Assembly (NCBI RefSeq): GCF_947251645.1
Contig: NZ_OX366364.1
Location: 682,001 to 746,000, forward strand
Direction of reading: 5' to 3'
From: Wolbachia endosymbiont (group A) of Bibio marci
GTDB lineage: Bacteria; Pseudomonadota; Alphaproteobacteria; Rickettsiales; Anaplasmataceae
Length of the DNA stretch: 64,000 nt
Position 1 is the first letter of the stretch. Each line of letters begins with the position of its first letter. The position numbers and the translations under genes are program-made. This document shows, in pieces, positions 36,776 through 46,172 of this stretch. The notes under the pieces were generated by a model. The model did not search any database and was not told the origin of the DNA. It saw only the letters and a program-made list of their open reading frames with translations.

Positions 36776-36926
36776 GAAACCTTTCTTGGGTTAGTTATAG
36801 ACAGAAAATGCAAGAATTTCAGAATGATCTGCCTGGTTTTTTATCTAAGTAATACCACTCCCTTTAGCCTCTCTATATTTGTTGAACAACTAAAAAGGGG
36901 AGGGGAGTGGCTATAAAATAGTTACA

Positions 36927-38246
36927 CTACATGAACTCATCAGGTGAGTGATAATGATCTGATAAGTGATCTCTAACATCGTGACCTAACTTATCCACAT
37001 CAGGTTTAAGCAAAGAAAGATTGTCATCGGATTGTTCTTCTGATAAGTTAAGCAAAGAAAGATTGTCATCAGATTGTTCTTCCTCTTTAGACCCAAATAA
37101 CCATGAAAAGAATGACGAGATAGAATCAATAATGGATTTAATTGCTGAAAAAATATTGGATAAGAAGTTACTGGGTTGCTGAGTATCCTCTTCGGGTTCT
37201 TTTCCTTCTGTATGATCTACTTCATCCACATCTTGTTCAGGTTTACTTCTGCTTATAAGTATCTTATCTAACCAGTCGGACATATTCTTGTCTGGATTAT
37301 GAAAATACATTTGACTTATCTCCTTATTTTCATCAATAGAAATTACTACAGTTGTATTCTGACTTAATTGCCCTTCATTAATGAGCGATTCATGAGAGTT
37401 CTTAATGTCTTTGATAAATTGAAGTTTTTCTTCTTCTGCTGAAAGATAACCATTGTGTTGTATATCATAATTGGTTCCTTTATATTTAAATTGAAACATC
37501 CATCCACGGTCGTTATATTCATCTACACTCATCTGCTTGCAAATAGCTTTATAATTTTTTTCTTCTACCTCAAGTCCAATTGCATTTGCCATCAGCTGAC
37601 TATTTACCTGGTCCAATTCCCTTACTTTTGTTGGGGAAAACTTGAATTGAAATACGTGACCCAATTCATGGGCTAAAACATTATCCATATAAGCACTTTT
37701 ATAGCACATCAGGCTTTCTTCAGATGCCATTCCCCCAGAATTATCAATCATACTCTGATGTCCAGCAAATCTCGGAATTAGAGCACCATATTTCCTATAA
37801 TCATCTTTATTATTAAAAATATAGATCTGTACAGCTCCTGGTCTATCAATACAAAACTTTGCTTTATATGCATCATAAGCACTTTGGATATCCATTTTTA
37901 CTTGATCTTGCTCGCGTTGTGATAGGCTATCAAAATTTATGGTGAAATCTAGATCTTTACACCTATAGTTGAATTGATTAGGCAGCACATCTTGTAATCC
38001 TGCGTATTTTGTATTCTCATCAAAGTTTCTTGATTGTGCAGTTTTATATAAATTATTATAGTATGTAATAGAGCTTCCGTTAGGCAACTTAGGTATTTGT
38101 GTGATCGTTCTTCCATAGTTATCGTAGAAAGAAATGTCAGAATTACCAATCCTAAAATCCGTTATAGATTGCCCACAAGTACCATCGTTTGCACAATCGT
38201 GATGGTCAGTCTTCTTATAAGACCATGCGTTGATGTATTTTCCCAT
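36927..38246 (-). CDS. HELGH metalloprotease-like protein, candidate effector
   Basis: The 439-residue protein has a zincin motif, HELGH at 193-197, preceded by a strand reading VQIYIFNNKDDYRKYG (139-154), as seen before the active site of collagenase-type (M9-like) gluzincins. Glu225 in ANAIGLEVEE may be the third zinc ligand. A hydrophobic segment near 370-390 (IFSAIKSIIDSISSFFSWLF) could contact membrane. The tail carries two copies of EEQSDDNLSLL, encoded by a tandem DNA repeat at about 37008-37080. No signal peptide is seen. Exact family and substrate are unknown. Confidence 0.6.
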   Translation of the reverse strand: MGKYINAWSYKKTDHHDCANDGTCGQSITDFRIGNSDISFYDNYGRTITQIPKLPNGSSITYYNNLYKTAQSRNFDENTKYAGLQDVLPNQFNYRCKDLDFTINFDSLSQREQDQVKMDIQSAYDAYKAKFCIDRPGAVQIYIFNNKDDYRKYGALIPRFAGHQSMIDNSGGMASEESLMCYKSAYMDNVLAHELGHVFQFKFSPTKVRELDQVNSQLMANAIGLEVEEKNYKAICKQMSVDEYNDRGWMFQFKYKGTNYDIQHNGYLSAEEEKLQFIKDIKNSHESLINEGQLSQNTTVVISIDENKEISQMYFHNPDKNMSDWLDKILISRSKPEQDVDEVDHTEGKEPEEDTQQPSNFLSNIFSAIKSIIDSISSFFSWLFGSKEEEQSDDNLSLLNLSEEQSDDNLSLLKPDVDKLGHDVRDHLSDHYHSPDEFM

Positions 38247-38477
38247 TTTGATACCTCACTACCAAACCTTGCTATATTATTATCTTGGTAAAAATCATAA
38301 TAATTCGTTAACTTGTATTTTAAATCTGTATATCAAATGTACTTTTCTCATAAAGTGCCAATTGTGAAGCTAATGAATTTTATTTGTTTAAAATTTTGCT
38401 GAAATAGCTCTTTTTATACTATGTTTTATATAGCTAAACTGACTTAGATTTACCGACAATTTGAAAAACGACAAATT

Positions 38478-38533
38478 CGTCATTCCGCTACTAGTTAGCG
38501 GAATCTATACTGCGAATGAATCGCGGTATGACG
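38478..38533. repeat. Palindromic element
   Basis: GTCATTCCGCTACTAGTTAGCGGAAT plus CTGCGAATGAATCGCGGTATGACG. It lies in the 38247-39008 spacer, which otherwise contains only one very small ORF. Confidence 0.75.
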
Positions 38534-38693
38534 TAGGAAAACCTTGCTTCTTATATTATGTGATTTTATATTCCATAATATATATTATGTAATTTTCGAT
38601 ACTAATAAAACTATTTCCCAACCTTTCAAACAGCAACTTGTTGAACCTCCAGATTAGCACTTAAGAGAAAGTGTTAAAGTATCTCTTTAAGTA

Positions 38694-38840
38694 TTATATA
38701 TTAATATCTTGCCGAGTAAGAACTTGCAGTAACTCATCTCCTGATACTTCTGTTAAAATGTCAGGTATACGTATATAAGCTCTGTCATTGATTGCTTCCC
38801 TTAACTGGAAATGTACTATCTGTAATCTTTGATTTACCAT
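38694..38840 (-). CDS. Small hypothetical ORF, 48 codons
   Basis: An ATG-started frame encodes MVNQRLQIVHFQLREAIN and continues to a TAA at 38694. It has mixed charge, no membrane segment and no family that I recognise. It may be a fragment of a lost gene. The spacer has no other coding signal. Confidence 0.25.
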   Translation of the reverse strand: MVNQRLQIVHFQLREAINDRAYIRIPDILTEVSGDELLQVLTRQDINI

Positions 38841-39008
38841 ATACTTACCTAACATAAAAACTTAAGCTTAATTATTCCATATTTTAACAAAAAAATCAAC
38901 CGGAGTGGCATCACATATCACATACACTCAAACAAGAAAAGGCGCTCAGGTATTCATCTTTTTTTTCAACAACTAATATTCTTGTTTTTTTAAGCACTCT
39001 ATCTATAT

Positions 39009-39767
39009 TCAATCCTTTGCCTTCTTCTCAATATACCTACATATCAGAATGGACAATTCATATAGAATCAGCATAGGTATTGCAAGCCCTACTTGGCTTA
39101 ATACATCAGGTGGAGTTAAGATTGCAGCAATAATAAAAATTACCACTATTGCAATTCTGCGTTTATTTGACAAACTTTGTGTAGTGAGTAACCCTACTCT
39201 CACCATCAATGTGAGTATTACTGGAATTTGAAATGCAGTGCCAAATGCAAACATAAATTGGAGAACGAGGTCTAAATATTCGCTAACTGATGGCATAAAC
39301 TCTATTGGTATACCGAAAGATTTCCCACTATGTTCAAAAGTGATGAAAAACTTCCAGGCTAAAGGAAATATATAGTAATAGACTACAGTAGCTCCCGTTA
39401 CAAATAAAACCGGTGTTGCAATTAAGTATGGCAACAACACTGCCCTTTCACTTTTATATAACCCAGGTGCTAAGAACATATAAAATTGCCATGCAAACAC
39501 AGGAAAAGAAAACAAAAGTGCGCTCATTATTGCAACTTGGAGATACACAAAAAATGCCTCTGTTAAGTCTGTGTAAATTAAAGAAAAACCTTCGCTACCT
39601 TTTGTTGCTTCTATTAAAGGTGCAAGTAAAAAACGGTATATATTTTCCTTAAAGTAGTAACAAAAACCAAAAGCAACGCAAAAAAATAGAAAGCAAAAGA
39701 TAACTCTTTTTCTGAGTTCCGCAAAGTGCTCATAAAAAGAGGCATATTTGTTCGAGTTTTCATTCAT
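39009..39767 (-). CDS. tatC: Sec-independent translocase subunit TatC
   Basis: TatC is the six-helix receptor for twin-arginine signal peptides. The 252 residues include the N-terminal HFAELRKRVIFC (the usual HLxELRxR block), the conserved F-x-P-x-L/Y loop region, and FAFGTAFQIPVI. It overlaps gap by four bases (ATGA), so the two are probably co-transcribed. Its partner tatA lies 30 kb away. Confidence 0.95.
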   Translation of the reverse strand: MNENSNKYASFYEHFAELRKRVIFCFLFFCVAFGFCYYFKENIYRFLLAPLIEATKGSEGFSLIYTDLTEAFFVYLQVAIMSALLFSFPVFAWQFYMFLAPGLYKSERAVLLPYLIATPVLFVTGATVVYYYIFPLAWKFFITFEHSGKSFGIPIEFMPSVSEYLDLVLQFMFAFGTAFQIPVILTLMVRVGLLTTQSLSNKRRIAIVVIFIIAAILTPPDVLSQVGLAIPMLILYELSILICRYIEKKAKD

Positions 39768-40750
39768 ACTTTACTATGGCTCAATAATGCTATGTCTAAC
39801 ATTCTCAGCGAAAAAGCCCACTCATTGTCATACCACGCTGCAACTCTACAGATGTTGCCTGTAACATATGTACCAGTTGAATCCACAATTGCACTATAAG
39901 GGTTATGCACAAAATCTATTGAAACTAAAGGTTCCGCACATACAGAAAGCACATTGCTTGCTGCATCCTTAAACATTTCATTTATTTCTTTAACGGTCGC
40001 TTTCTTATCAGTCGTAAATTTAAAATCAACCATAGAAACATTGCTAACCGGAACTCTGACGGCAGTGCCATCTAGCTTTCCCTTTAATTCAGGAATTATA
40101 GAACCAATTGTTTTTGCTGCCCCGGTTGTAGTTGGCACCATAGATAGTCCGCAAGCCCTTGCCCTGCGCAAATCTTTATGATTACCATCAAGAACATTTT
40201 GATCATTCGTGTAGGCATGTATAGTAGTCATAAAACCGCTTTTTATACCTAGATTGGAGTGTAGAACCTGCACAATTAGAGCCAGGCAATTTGTAGTGCA
40301 AGAACCTGCTGATATCACTTTATGCTCTTTTTCGAGCATATCGTTATTTACACCGTAAACTATAGTGACATCAGCATCCGGAACTGGAGCAGAGACAATT
40401 ACTTTCTCTGCATTGTGCCTTATTGCTTCTTCACGCTTGTTAAATGCACCAGTACATTCAAGTATTACATCAACATTCCAAGGAATATTTTCAGGGCTCC
40501 GTTCTCTATATAAAGAAAATTTTCTGCCATTTATAGATAGCCAATTTTGAGACTCATTAAAATCAATATCACCACTGAATTTGCCATGAACAGAATCATA
40601 TTTAATCAAATGTGCATGCTGCTCAGCACCGAGCGATCCGTTCACTGCTACAACTTCTATCTGCTTGCTATATTTTTCCACTTCATGGATAGCGCGCAGA
40701 ACACTTCTTCCTATTCTACCCAGACCATTAATTCCTACACGAATCGTCAT
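39764..40750 (-). CDS. gap: Glyceraldehyde-3-phosphate dehydrogenase
   Basis: GAPDH interconverts glyceraldehyde-3-phosphate and 1,3-bisphosphoglycerate. I start at the ATG at 40750 (MTIRVGINGLGRIGR), with GAAGAG just upstream; an ATG at 40762 is also in frame. Active-site Cys151 is in SAGSCTTNCLA, with NAD fold GINGLGRIGR (6-15) and the terminal WYDNEWAFSLRMLD. In Wolbachia it likely works in the gluconeogenic direction, since sugar uptake and upper glycolysis are limited. It is coupled with tatC. Confidence 0.95.
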   Translation of the reverse strand: MTIRVGINGLGRIGRSVLRAIHEVEKYSKQIEVVAVNGSLGAEQHAHLIKYDSVHGKFSGDIDFNESQNWLSINGRKFSLYRERSPENIPWNVDVILECTGAFNKREEAIRHNAEKVIVSAPVPDADVTIVYGVNNDMLEKEHKVISAGSCTTNCLALIVQVLHSNLGIKSGFMTTIHAYTNDQNVLDGNHKDLRRARACGLSMVPTTTGAAKTIGSIIPELKGKLDGTAVRVPVSNVSMVDFKFTTDKKATVKEINEMFKDAASNVLSVCAEPLVSIDFVHNPYSAIVDSTGTYVTGNICRVAAWYDNEWAFSLRMLDIALLSHSKV

Positions 40751-40907
40751 CTCTTCATTCAAAAAATTTAATTATAGAGGATATCGCTTGATATTTCATT
40801 CTATTCTTTTGACTGCTAATTGGCATTTTATTCCTTAATATATTAATTATTTATCTTGATTGGATAACTATAGTACTATATTATTTCACTAAAATATTTA
40901 AATATTA

Positions 40908-41780
40908 ATGATAATTATTATGGATTTAAAAAAATTAAAAAACTTACAACAAGATTTGCTTGGAATAATTTTTCTCATAGTTGCACAAGCTAGTGAAGAA
41001 GAAGTAAGAGATATGCAAGATCGAGCATTAAAGATTATCGATGAATTAAGAGATCATATTAATGATGATATAGAAGTGAATAATAATCTGAGAATGATAA
41101 TTTTAGACTGCATTATCTTTTGTGATAGTCACGATGGTGTAAGGTTAAATAACAGATCTTTGTTAGACTTAGAAGATGCTGTAAAAAGTATCGGAGGGAA
41201 AACTTCACAAGAGTTAGGGCAAGTACGTGAGATTCCACGGCAAATGAATAATCTTGGATTAGCGGAAATTGTAGCATAATATCAGGCGCACATGAGAGAA
41301 AGAGAAGAGAGAAATTTAAGGATTATCAACTCAATTGGAATATTCGGTGTAACATTCTTAGGAGCTAATCTTGGAGAATCAGAAGTAGGTGAAATTATTG
41401 GGGCAACACTTGGAGGATTGTTATCCATGCCAATAACGGTTATGTTACCAGCGGCACTGGCATCAATATTTGTACGCGGAGGGCATATTACATCAAGAAA
41501 AGTAACACAAGAGATAATACGCCCAATGAGTGAACCGATGGCTGGATTATCAGCAGCTTTAGGAGCAGGCACGACAATGTTACTTAGTAGCATAGCTGAA
41601 ACAAATATGGGATTTGGAGAATCATTAAGATCTAGTCTTATAGCTGCGACTGGAGCTGGAATTGGTGCTGCATTGTCATTGGCTTTTATTAGAAGAGCGT
41701 TTGCTAATCGTTCTGTTGTTCCTGCAAATTTGGAAAATGTTGCCACTGAACAACCAAATATGCAAGGACAGAATATATAG
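40908..41780 (+). pseudogene. Duplicated membrane-protein gene, copy 1, split by an in-frame stop
   Basis: Two frames (40908-41279 and 41292-41780) lie in the same phase, separated only by TAA at 41277-41279 and four codons. Copy 2 reads through the same region, so copy 1 is one gene with a nonsense mutation. The N-terminal half is helical and charged (ASEEEVRDMQDRALKIIDEL). The C-terminal half has three Gly/Ala-rich hydrophobic helices of glycine-zipper type (IIGATLGGLLSMPI, AGLSAALGAG, GAGIGAALSLAF) and a TEQPNMQ tail. I do not recognise the family. Separate translation of both halves is possible. The start may be the ATG at 40920. Confidence 0.7.
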
Positions 41781-41799
41781 CTCTTTCCTACTTTCTCCT

Positions 41800-41835
41800 T
41801 TATCGTTATCCCAGTGTTGTGACACTGGGTGTTCC
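41800..41835. repeat. Short palindromic element between the duplicated genes
   Basis: CCCAGTGTTGTGACACTGGG, a 20-base inverted repeat of the same type as those near 12579 and 29350. Confidence 0.65.
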
Positions 41836-41971
41836 GCTATTTTTGTATTTTGTGGCTAAGCAAAGGATATTATTTTGATGCTAATTGGCATTTTATTCCT
41901 TAATATATTAATTATTTATCTTGATTAGATAACTATAGTACCATATTATTTAACTAAATATTTAAATATTA

Positions 41972-42879
41972 ATGGTAATTATTATGGACTTAGAAAAATT
42001 AAAAAACTTACAACAAGATTTGCTTGGAATAATTTATCTCATAGTTGCAGAAGCTAGTGAAGAAGAAGTAAGAAATATGCAAGATCGAGCATAAAGATTA
42101 TCGATGAATTAAGAGATCATATTAATGATGATATAGAAATTAATGATAATCTGAGAATGACAATTTTAGACTGCATTGTCTCTTGTGATAGTCAAAATGG
42201 TGTAAGGTTAAATAACAGATCGTTGTTAGACTTAGAAGATGCTGTAAAAAGTATCGGAGGGAAAACTTCACAAGAGTTAGGGCGAGTACGTGAGGTTTCA
42301 CAACAGGAACAAGCTACGATGTTGTTTAGAGAAATTATGGAGTCTAGGGCAGAACTTATAGCATCTATGCAAGAAGAAAGACGAAATAGAATTTTAGGAC
42401 AATGGTCAGGAATAGATATATGTCGTGGAGTACTTGCAATATCCGCTGTAATGACATACCCAGAAACTCGTCTGGGAGAATCAGAAGTAGGTAACATTGT
42501 TACGGCAATACTTGGAGGATTGCTGTCCATACCATACCTTGTATTATCACGGCAACTGAGATACTCAGACTCCATGGATATTACAACATCAAGAGAAATA
42601 GCACAAAGGTTAGTACACTCAATAAGTGAACCAATGGCTGGATTATCAGCAGCTTTAGCAGGAGGCATGGTAATTTTAGGTTTCAGCATAACTAGAAGAG
42701 CAATTGGAATAAATGTGGGATTTCAAGAATCATTAAGATCTGGTCTGATAGCTGCAGCCGGAGCAGGAATTGGTGCTGCATTGTCAACGGCTTTGGTGAG
42801 AAGGGCGCTTGCTCCTGTCTCTACAAATTTGGAAGATGTTGCAACTGAACAACCAAATATGCAAGAACAGAACAGATAG
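41972..42879 (+). pseudogene. Duplicated membrane-protein gene, copy 2, with a one-base deletion
   Basis: It parallels copy 1 from the ATG at 41972, but near 42091 GCATTAAAG of copy 1 reads GCATAAAG, and the lost T causes a frameshift. The remaining frame is open to 42879; its first ATG is at 42157. The middle, broken in copy 1, is intact here (SQELGRVREVSQQEQATML). Glycine-zipper helices are kept (IVTAILGGLLSIPY, AGLSAALAGG, GAGIGAALSTAL). Each copy thus carries a different lesion. Function unknown. Confidence 0.7.
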
Positions 42880-43043
42880 CTCTCCCCTACCCTTCTGTAT
42901 ACAAAATAGCAAGTCATAAAACCTTGCTACTTTGTTACTTAAAAAAAATACTTCCCCTTTTTAGAGAACTGCATATAATAGATTTGACATTGCAGTGCAT
43001 TATACAAACAAAATTCCCAATACTATAACCTACAGGAGGCTTT

Positions 43044-43577
43044 ATGAATAAGAAATTTCTCTATTCACCATTGTCAATAAAAAGTATAGGAGAAAACGGT
43101 GTATTTTCTGGTTATGCTAGCGTTTTTAATATAGTTGATAAACAAAATGACCTGATCTTACCTGGGGCATTTAAGGAAAATTTAAACAGAAATAAAATAA
43201 AACTCCTTTGGCAGCACAATCCAGGTGAACCTATAGGTAGTATCATAGATATTTATGAGAATGATGTTGGTCTATATATAATTGCACATTTACTTTTGGG
43301 TATTCAGAAAGCAGAAGAAGTGTATTTGATGCTCAAAACTGGAGCAATTAACGGACTTTCCATCGGCTATATACCTATAGAGTATGATGTTGATCATAAA
43401 AGCGGAGCTAGAGTGTTAAAACAAGTGGAATTATGGGAAGTCAGTCTGGTCACTTTTCCTGCAAACTTGGCTGCTCAGGTAATCAATGTGAAAAATCAGA
43501 ACAATGAACAGGAAATGTTAGCAAGAGCGATAGGAAAAGCAAATGCTGTACTTACAGACATGTGTATTTCTGCTTAA
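43044..43577 (+). CDS. HK97-type prohead protease, stand-alone
   Basis: The 177-residue protein belongs to the phage capsid-maturation serine proteases (U35/S78-like). The core FSGYASVFNIVDKQNDLILPGAF is followed by His58 in LLWQHNPGEPIG, Ser106 in NGLSIGY, and WEVSLVTFPAN. A strong ribosome-binding site, AGGAGG, lies 7 bases before the ATG, suggesting expression. No portal, capsid or terminase gene is near. It may be a relic of prophage WO or of a gene transfer agent-like cluster, which alphaproteobacteria often retain in scattered form; that origin is inference. Confidence 0.85.
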   Translation: MNKKFLYSPLSIKSIGENGVFSGYASVFNIVDKQNDLILPGAFKENLNRNKIKLLWQHNPGEPIGSIIDIYENDVGLYIIAHLLLGIQKAEEVYLMLKTGAINGLSIGYIPIEYDVDHKSGARVLKQVELWEVSLVTFPANLAAQVINVKNQNNEQEMLARAIGKANAVLTDMCISA

Positions 43578-43712
43578 AGTGTATTAGGCGGGCAAAGACT
43601 TTACCATAATTTGACGCCTGCGTTAGTATTTATTTAACATTTATACTAATATATATAACTTTATTACTATTAAAATTTTCTGTAAATTAAAGTTAAAAAA
43701 TAAGGTAATTTT

Positions 43713-46172
43713 ATGCTAAATATTAATAATACAGTTAATTATAAAATTAATGTTAAACGAAAGGAAAAAAAATACAGCTGGTCTACTGTATTTGCTTGGT
43801 TGTACTTAAAAACAATTGGACGAATACTACCAAAGAAATGGAACAAATGGGCAGAAAATATTCTATATTACGATAAAGCTACTGGAAGTAATGAAATTCG
43901 GACTGATGATCCTGAAATAACAGATGAAAGTGCTCAAATTGAACCTGAGATTGCAGAAAAAGGGAGTCAAAGTGAAGTAATAAGTAAGGATGAAACTACA
44001 TTTCAAGATACGACAATGCAGACCGAATACATTGAAACAACGGATAAAAATATTGAAGCTGATTTAGAATCTGAAGTTGCAGAAAAAGGGAGCCAGAGTG
44101 AAGTAATAAGCGAGAATGGAGAGGTTCAAGAAGATGAAGAATATTTAGAGAATTTTACAGTGTTGTCAGAAAGTGATAGTACTGTAGAAAAAATAGCATT
44201 TTATAATAGCATTTTATTGGAGGTAGGTAAAATTGGAAAAGAACATGAGCACCTTGGCGCTGATCTAAAGAAGCTTATGGATAAGTTCGGAGCACAGGGC
44301 ATAAATAGTACACATGATCAGTTAATAAGTACCATTAAAGATGGATATAAGGGAATTCTTAATGAACAAAATTTGGTTGCTCAGGAAAGTGAAGTTCTTA
44401 AAGAGAAGGTACAAGAATTTATTGATATTTTAACAAATTCAGAATCTGTACTGGGTAGTACTTTTAGTGTATTATTTCAGGAAAAGGAAGAAGAAATTAG
44501 CAAGCTAGCAGGTGAATTAAAGCAAGCTCAAGAAAAAAATGCAGAATTAGAAGGCAAAGTTGGGAATTTAGATCATGAAATAGGAAGGCAGAAATCAGAT
44601 ATAGACAGATTGAATGATCAATTAGCTGGAATGGAGGAATTGAGAATACAATTGAAAAGCACTCAGGAATCTAAGCAACAATTAGAGAAAGAAAAGATTG
44701 ATTTAGAAGATAAATTGAAAGATTTAAATAGTCAATTAAGAACTGCAGTAAAAGAGAGAGAAGACTCAAAAAATGAGGTTTCTAAATTACAAAAACAGGT
44801 GCAGATCTTAGAAGGAAGTAAAGAATGGGAGTTAGCTGGAATAGATGATAGCTTAAAGAAAGTTTTTTTGGATGTGATAGGAATATTAGAAAAAGAGCTA
44901 TTAATAAATAATCAAGAGCAACGACTACAGGGAAAAAAAGTTGACTTAGAAGATAAATTAAAAATTTTAATCAGTCAGCTAAATGCTACTGAAGAAGAAA
45001 AGCAGATCTTAGAAGGGAATAAAGCTGAAGAAATAGAAAGACTAAAGGCAGAATTAAAGAAAGAATCAGATGAAGCGTTACAAGAAAAGCTTGCAGAACA
45101 AGAGAAGTTGATTGAGCAGCTAAAAAAGGAACAGAAGCAAGTAGAAAGCCAATTGGAAGCTGATATTAAGAGACTACAGGAAGAAAAAAGGGATCAGTTA
45201 ACTGAAATAGATAGCTTAAAGGGAAATTTGTCAATTGTGGAAGAACAGTTAAAGCAACAACTACTGTTAAATAATCAAGAACAACAAAAGTTGGAAGAAA
45301 AGTTAAAGGATGTTGATAAAAGATTAGAAGATACTGATGAAAAAACTAAAAAATCACAAGAACAAACAAAAGCTCACAAGCCAGATGCAGTGAGTACAGT
45401 ATCTACTGCAAAATCAACTACTGAATCAACCCTTTCAAAATTGCGGAACTTGCCCAATAAGCTTTTTGGGGATAAGAATCTCAATAACTTTTTATCTAGG
45501 AGAAACGAGGAGTTAAAAAAAGGGTTTCCTGAATTTAAAGAAAAACACTTTTGCCATAACATGCTTAATGAAACTATAAAGTCTCTATCAAATCAAGATG
45601 ATGGCAAATTTGAAAGCAGTAAGCTGCTTGAATTATTAGAAAGTAATTTGAAACAATCCGCAAGGGAGATCATAGAAGCCAAGGTTAAAGAAGTTGTCAA
45701 CAAACATTGTAACATTGGAGAAAATGTAGGTAAAGAACTACGAGATGGCACGTTAAAAGCCAAGTTGTCACCTTCTGTTAGAAAATGCGTAAAAAAATTA
45801 GAATTTAACAAACAAGAAGAAGGGGTAAATAAGATTGTAGACTCTATCTTGCACAGCTTTAATAGCAAAAATAATAATAATAACGACTCAGGAGAATTAC
45901 TTAAAGAAATTGTTGTGAAAGAGCTAGTAGAAGCTAGAATGAGATTTTTTTCAGATAAGATTCAAGAGTTACAACTGACACCAAGCATAAGAGATAAATT
46001 TTTATCTCCAGATCAGAAAATGTGTAGCCGAATTCCAGGAAAAGAAAATATGTACAAACTCAGTACTGAAGTTATCAACAAGATAAGAGGACCTAATTCC
46101 TCGATGAGTTCCCCTAATATTGCAAGCATACATTCATTGAGCAGCCGGAAAGCAGTTAGAGTAGGCTCTTAG
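43713..46172 (+). CDS. Large coiled-coil protein, candidate effector
   Basis: The 819-residue protein has a basic N-terminus (NVKRKEKKYSWSTVFAWLYL) with a short hydrophobic stretch. An acidic region follows with two near-copies of EVAEKGSQSEVIS (around residues 81-95 and 118-132). A heptad-rich Lys/Glu/Gln/Leu coiled coil spans about 250-560, with repeated units such as NNQEQQ and LEDKLK. The C-terminal part (580-819) is globular and helical, and the tail is Ser-rich. No clear signal peptide or domain is seen. Its last 17 bases overlap the end of the convergent CCA-enzyme gene. The coiled coil suggests binding or scaffolding; type IV secretion is only a guess. Confidence 0.75.
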   Translation: MLNINNTVNYKINVKRKEKKYSWSTVFAWLYLKTIGRILPKKWNKWAENILYYDKATGSNEIRTDDPEITDESAQIEPEIAEKGSQSEVISKDETTFQDTTMQTEYIETTDKNIEADLESEVAEKGSQSEVISENGEVQEDEEYLENFTVLSESDSTVEKIAFYNSILLEVGKIGKEHEHLGADLKKLMDKFGAQGINSTHDQLISTIKDGYKGILNEQNLVAQESEVLKEKVQEFIDILTNSESVLGSTFSVLFQEKEEEISKLAGELKQAQEKNAELEGKVGNLDHEIGRQKSDIDRLNDQLAGMEELRIQLKSTQESKQQLEKEKIDLEDKLKDLNSQLRTAVKEREDSKNEVSKLQKQVQILEGSKEWELAGIDDSLKKVFLDVIGILEKELLINNQEQRLQGKKVDLEDKLKILISQLNATEEEKQILEGNKAEEIERLKAELKKESDEALQEKLAEQEKLIEQLKKEQKQVESQLEADIKRLQEEKRDQLTEIDSLKGNLSIVEEQLKQQLLLNNQEQQKLEEKLKDVDKRLEDTDEKTKKSQEQTKAHKPDAVSTVSTAKSTTESTLSKLRNLPNKLFGDKNLNNFLSRRNEELKKGFPEFKEKHFCHNMLNETIKSLSNQDDGKFESSKLLELLESNLKQSAREIIEAKVKEVVNKHCNIGENVGKELRDGTLKAKLSPSVRKCVKKLEFNKQEEGVNKIVDSILHSFNSKNNNNNDSGELLKEIVVKELVEARMRFFSDKIQELQLTPSIRDKFLSPDQKMCSRIPGKENMYKLSTEVINKIRGPNSSMSSPNIASIHSLSSRKAVRVGS

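Larger units (their letters stand above)
40816..42879 (+). repeat. Tandem duplication of about 1.06 kb
   Basis: CTAATTGGCATTTTATTCC at 40816 recurs at 41881 and the similarity continues through the promoter-side spacer and the whole gene. Offset is 1065 bp. The second halves have diverged more than the first. Confidence 0.85.
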
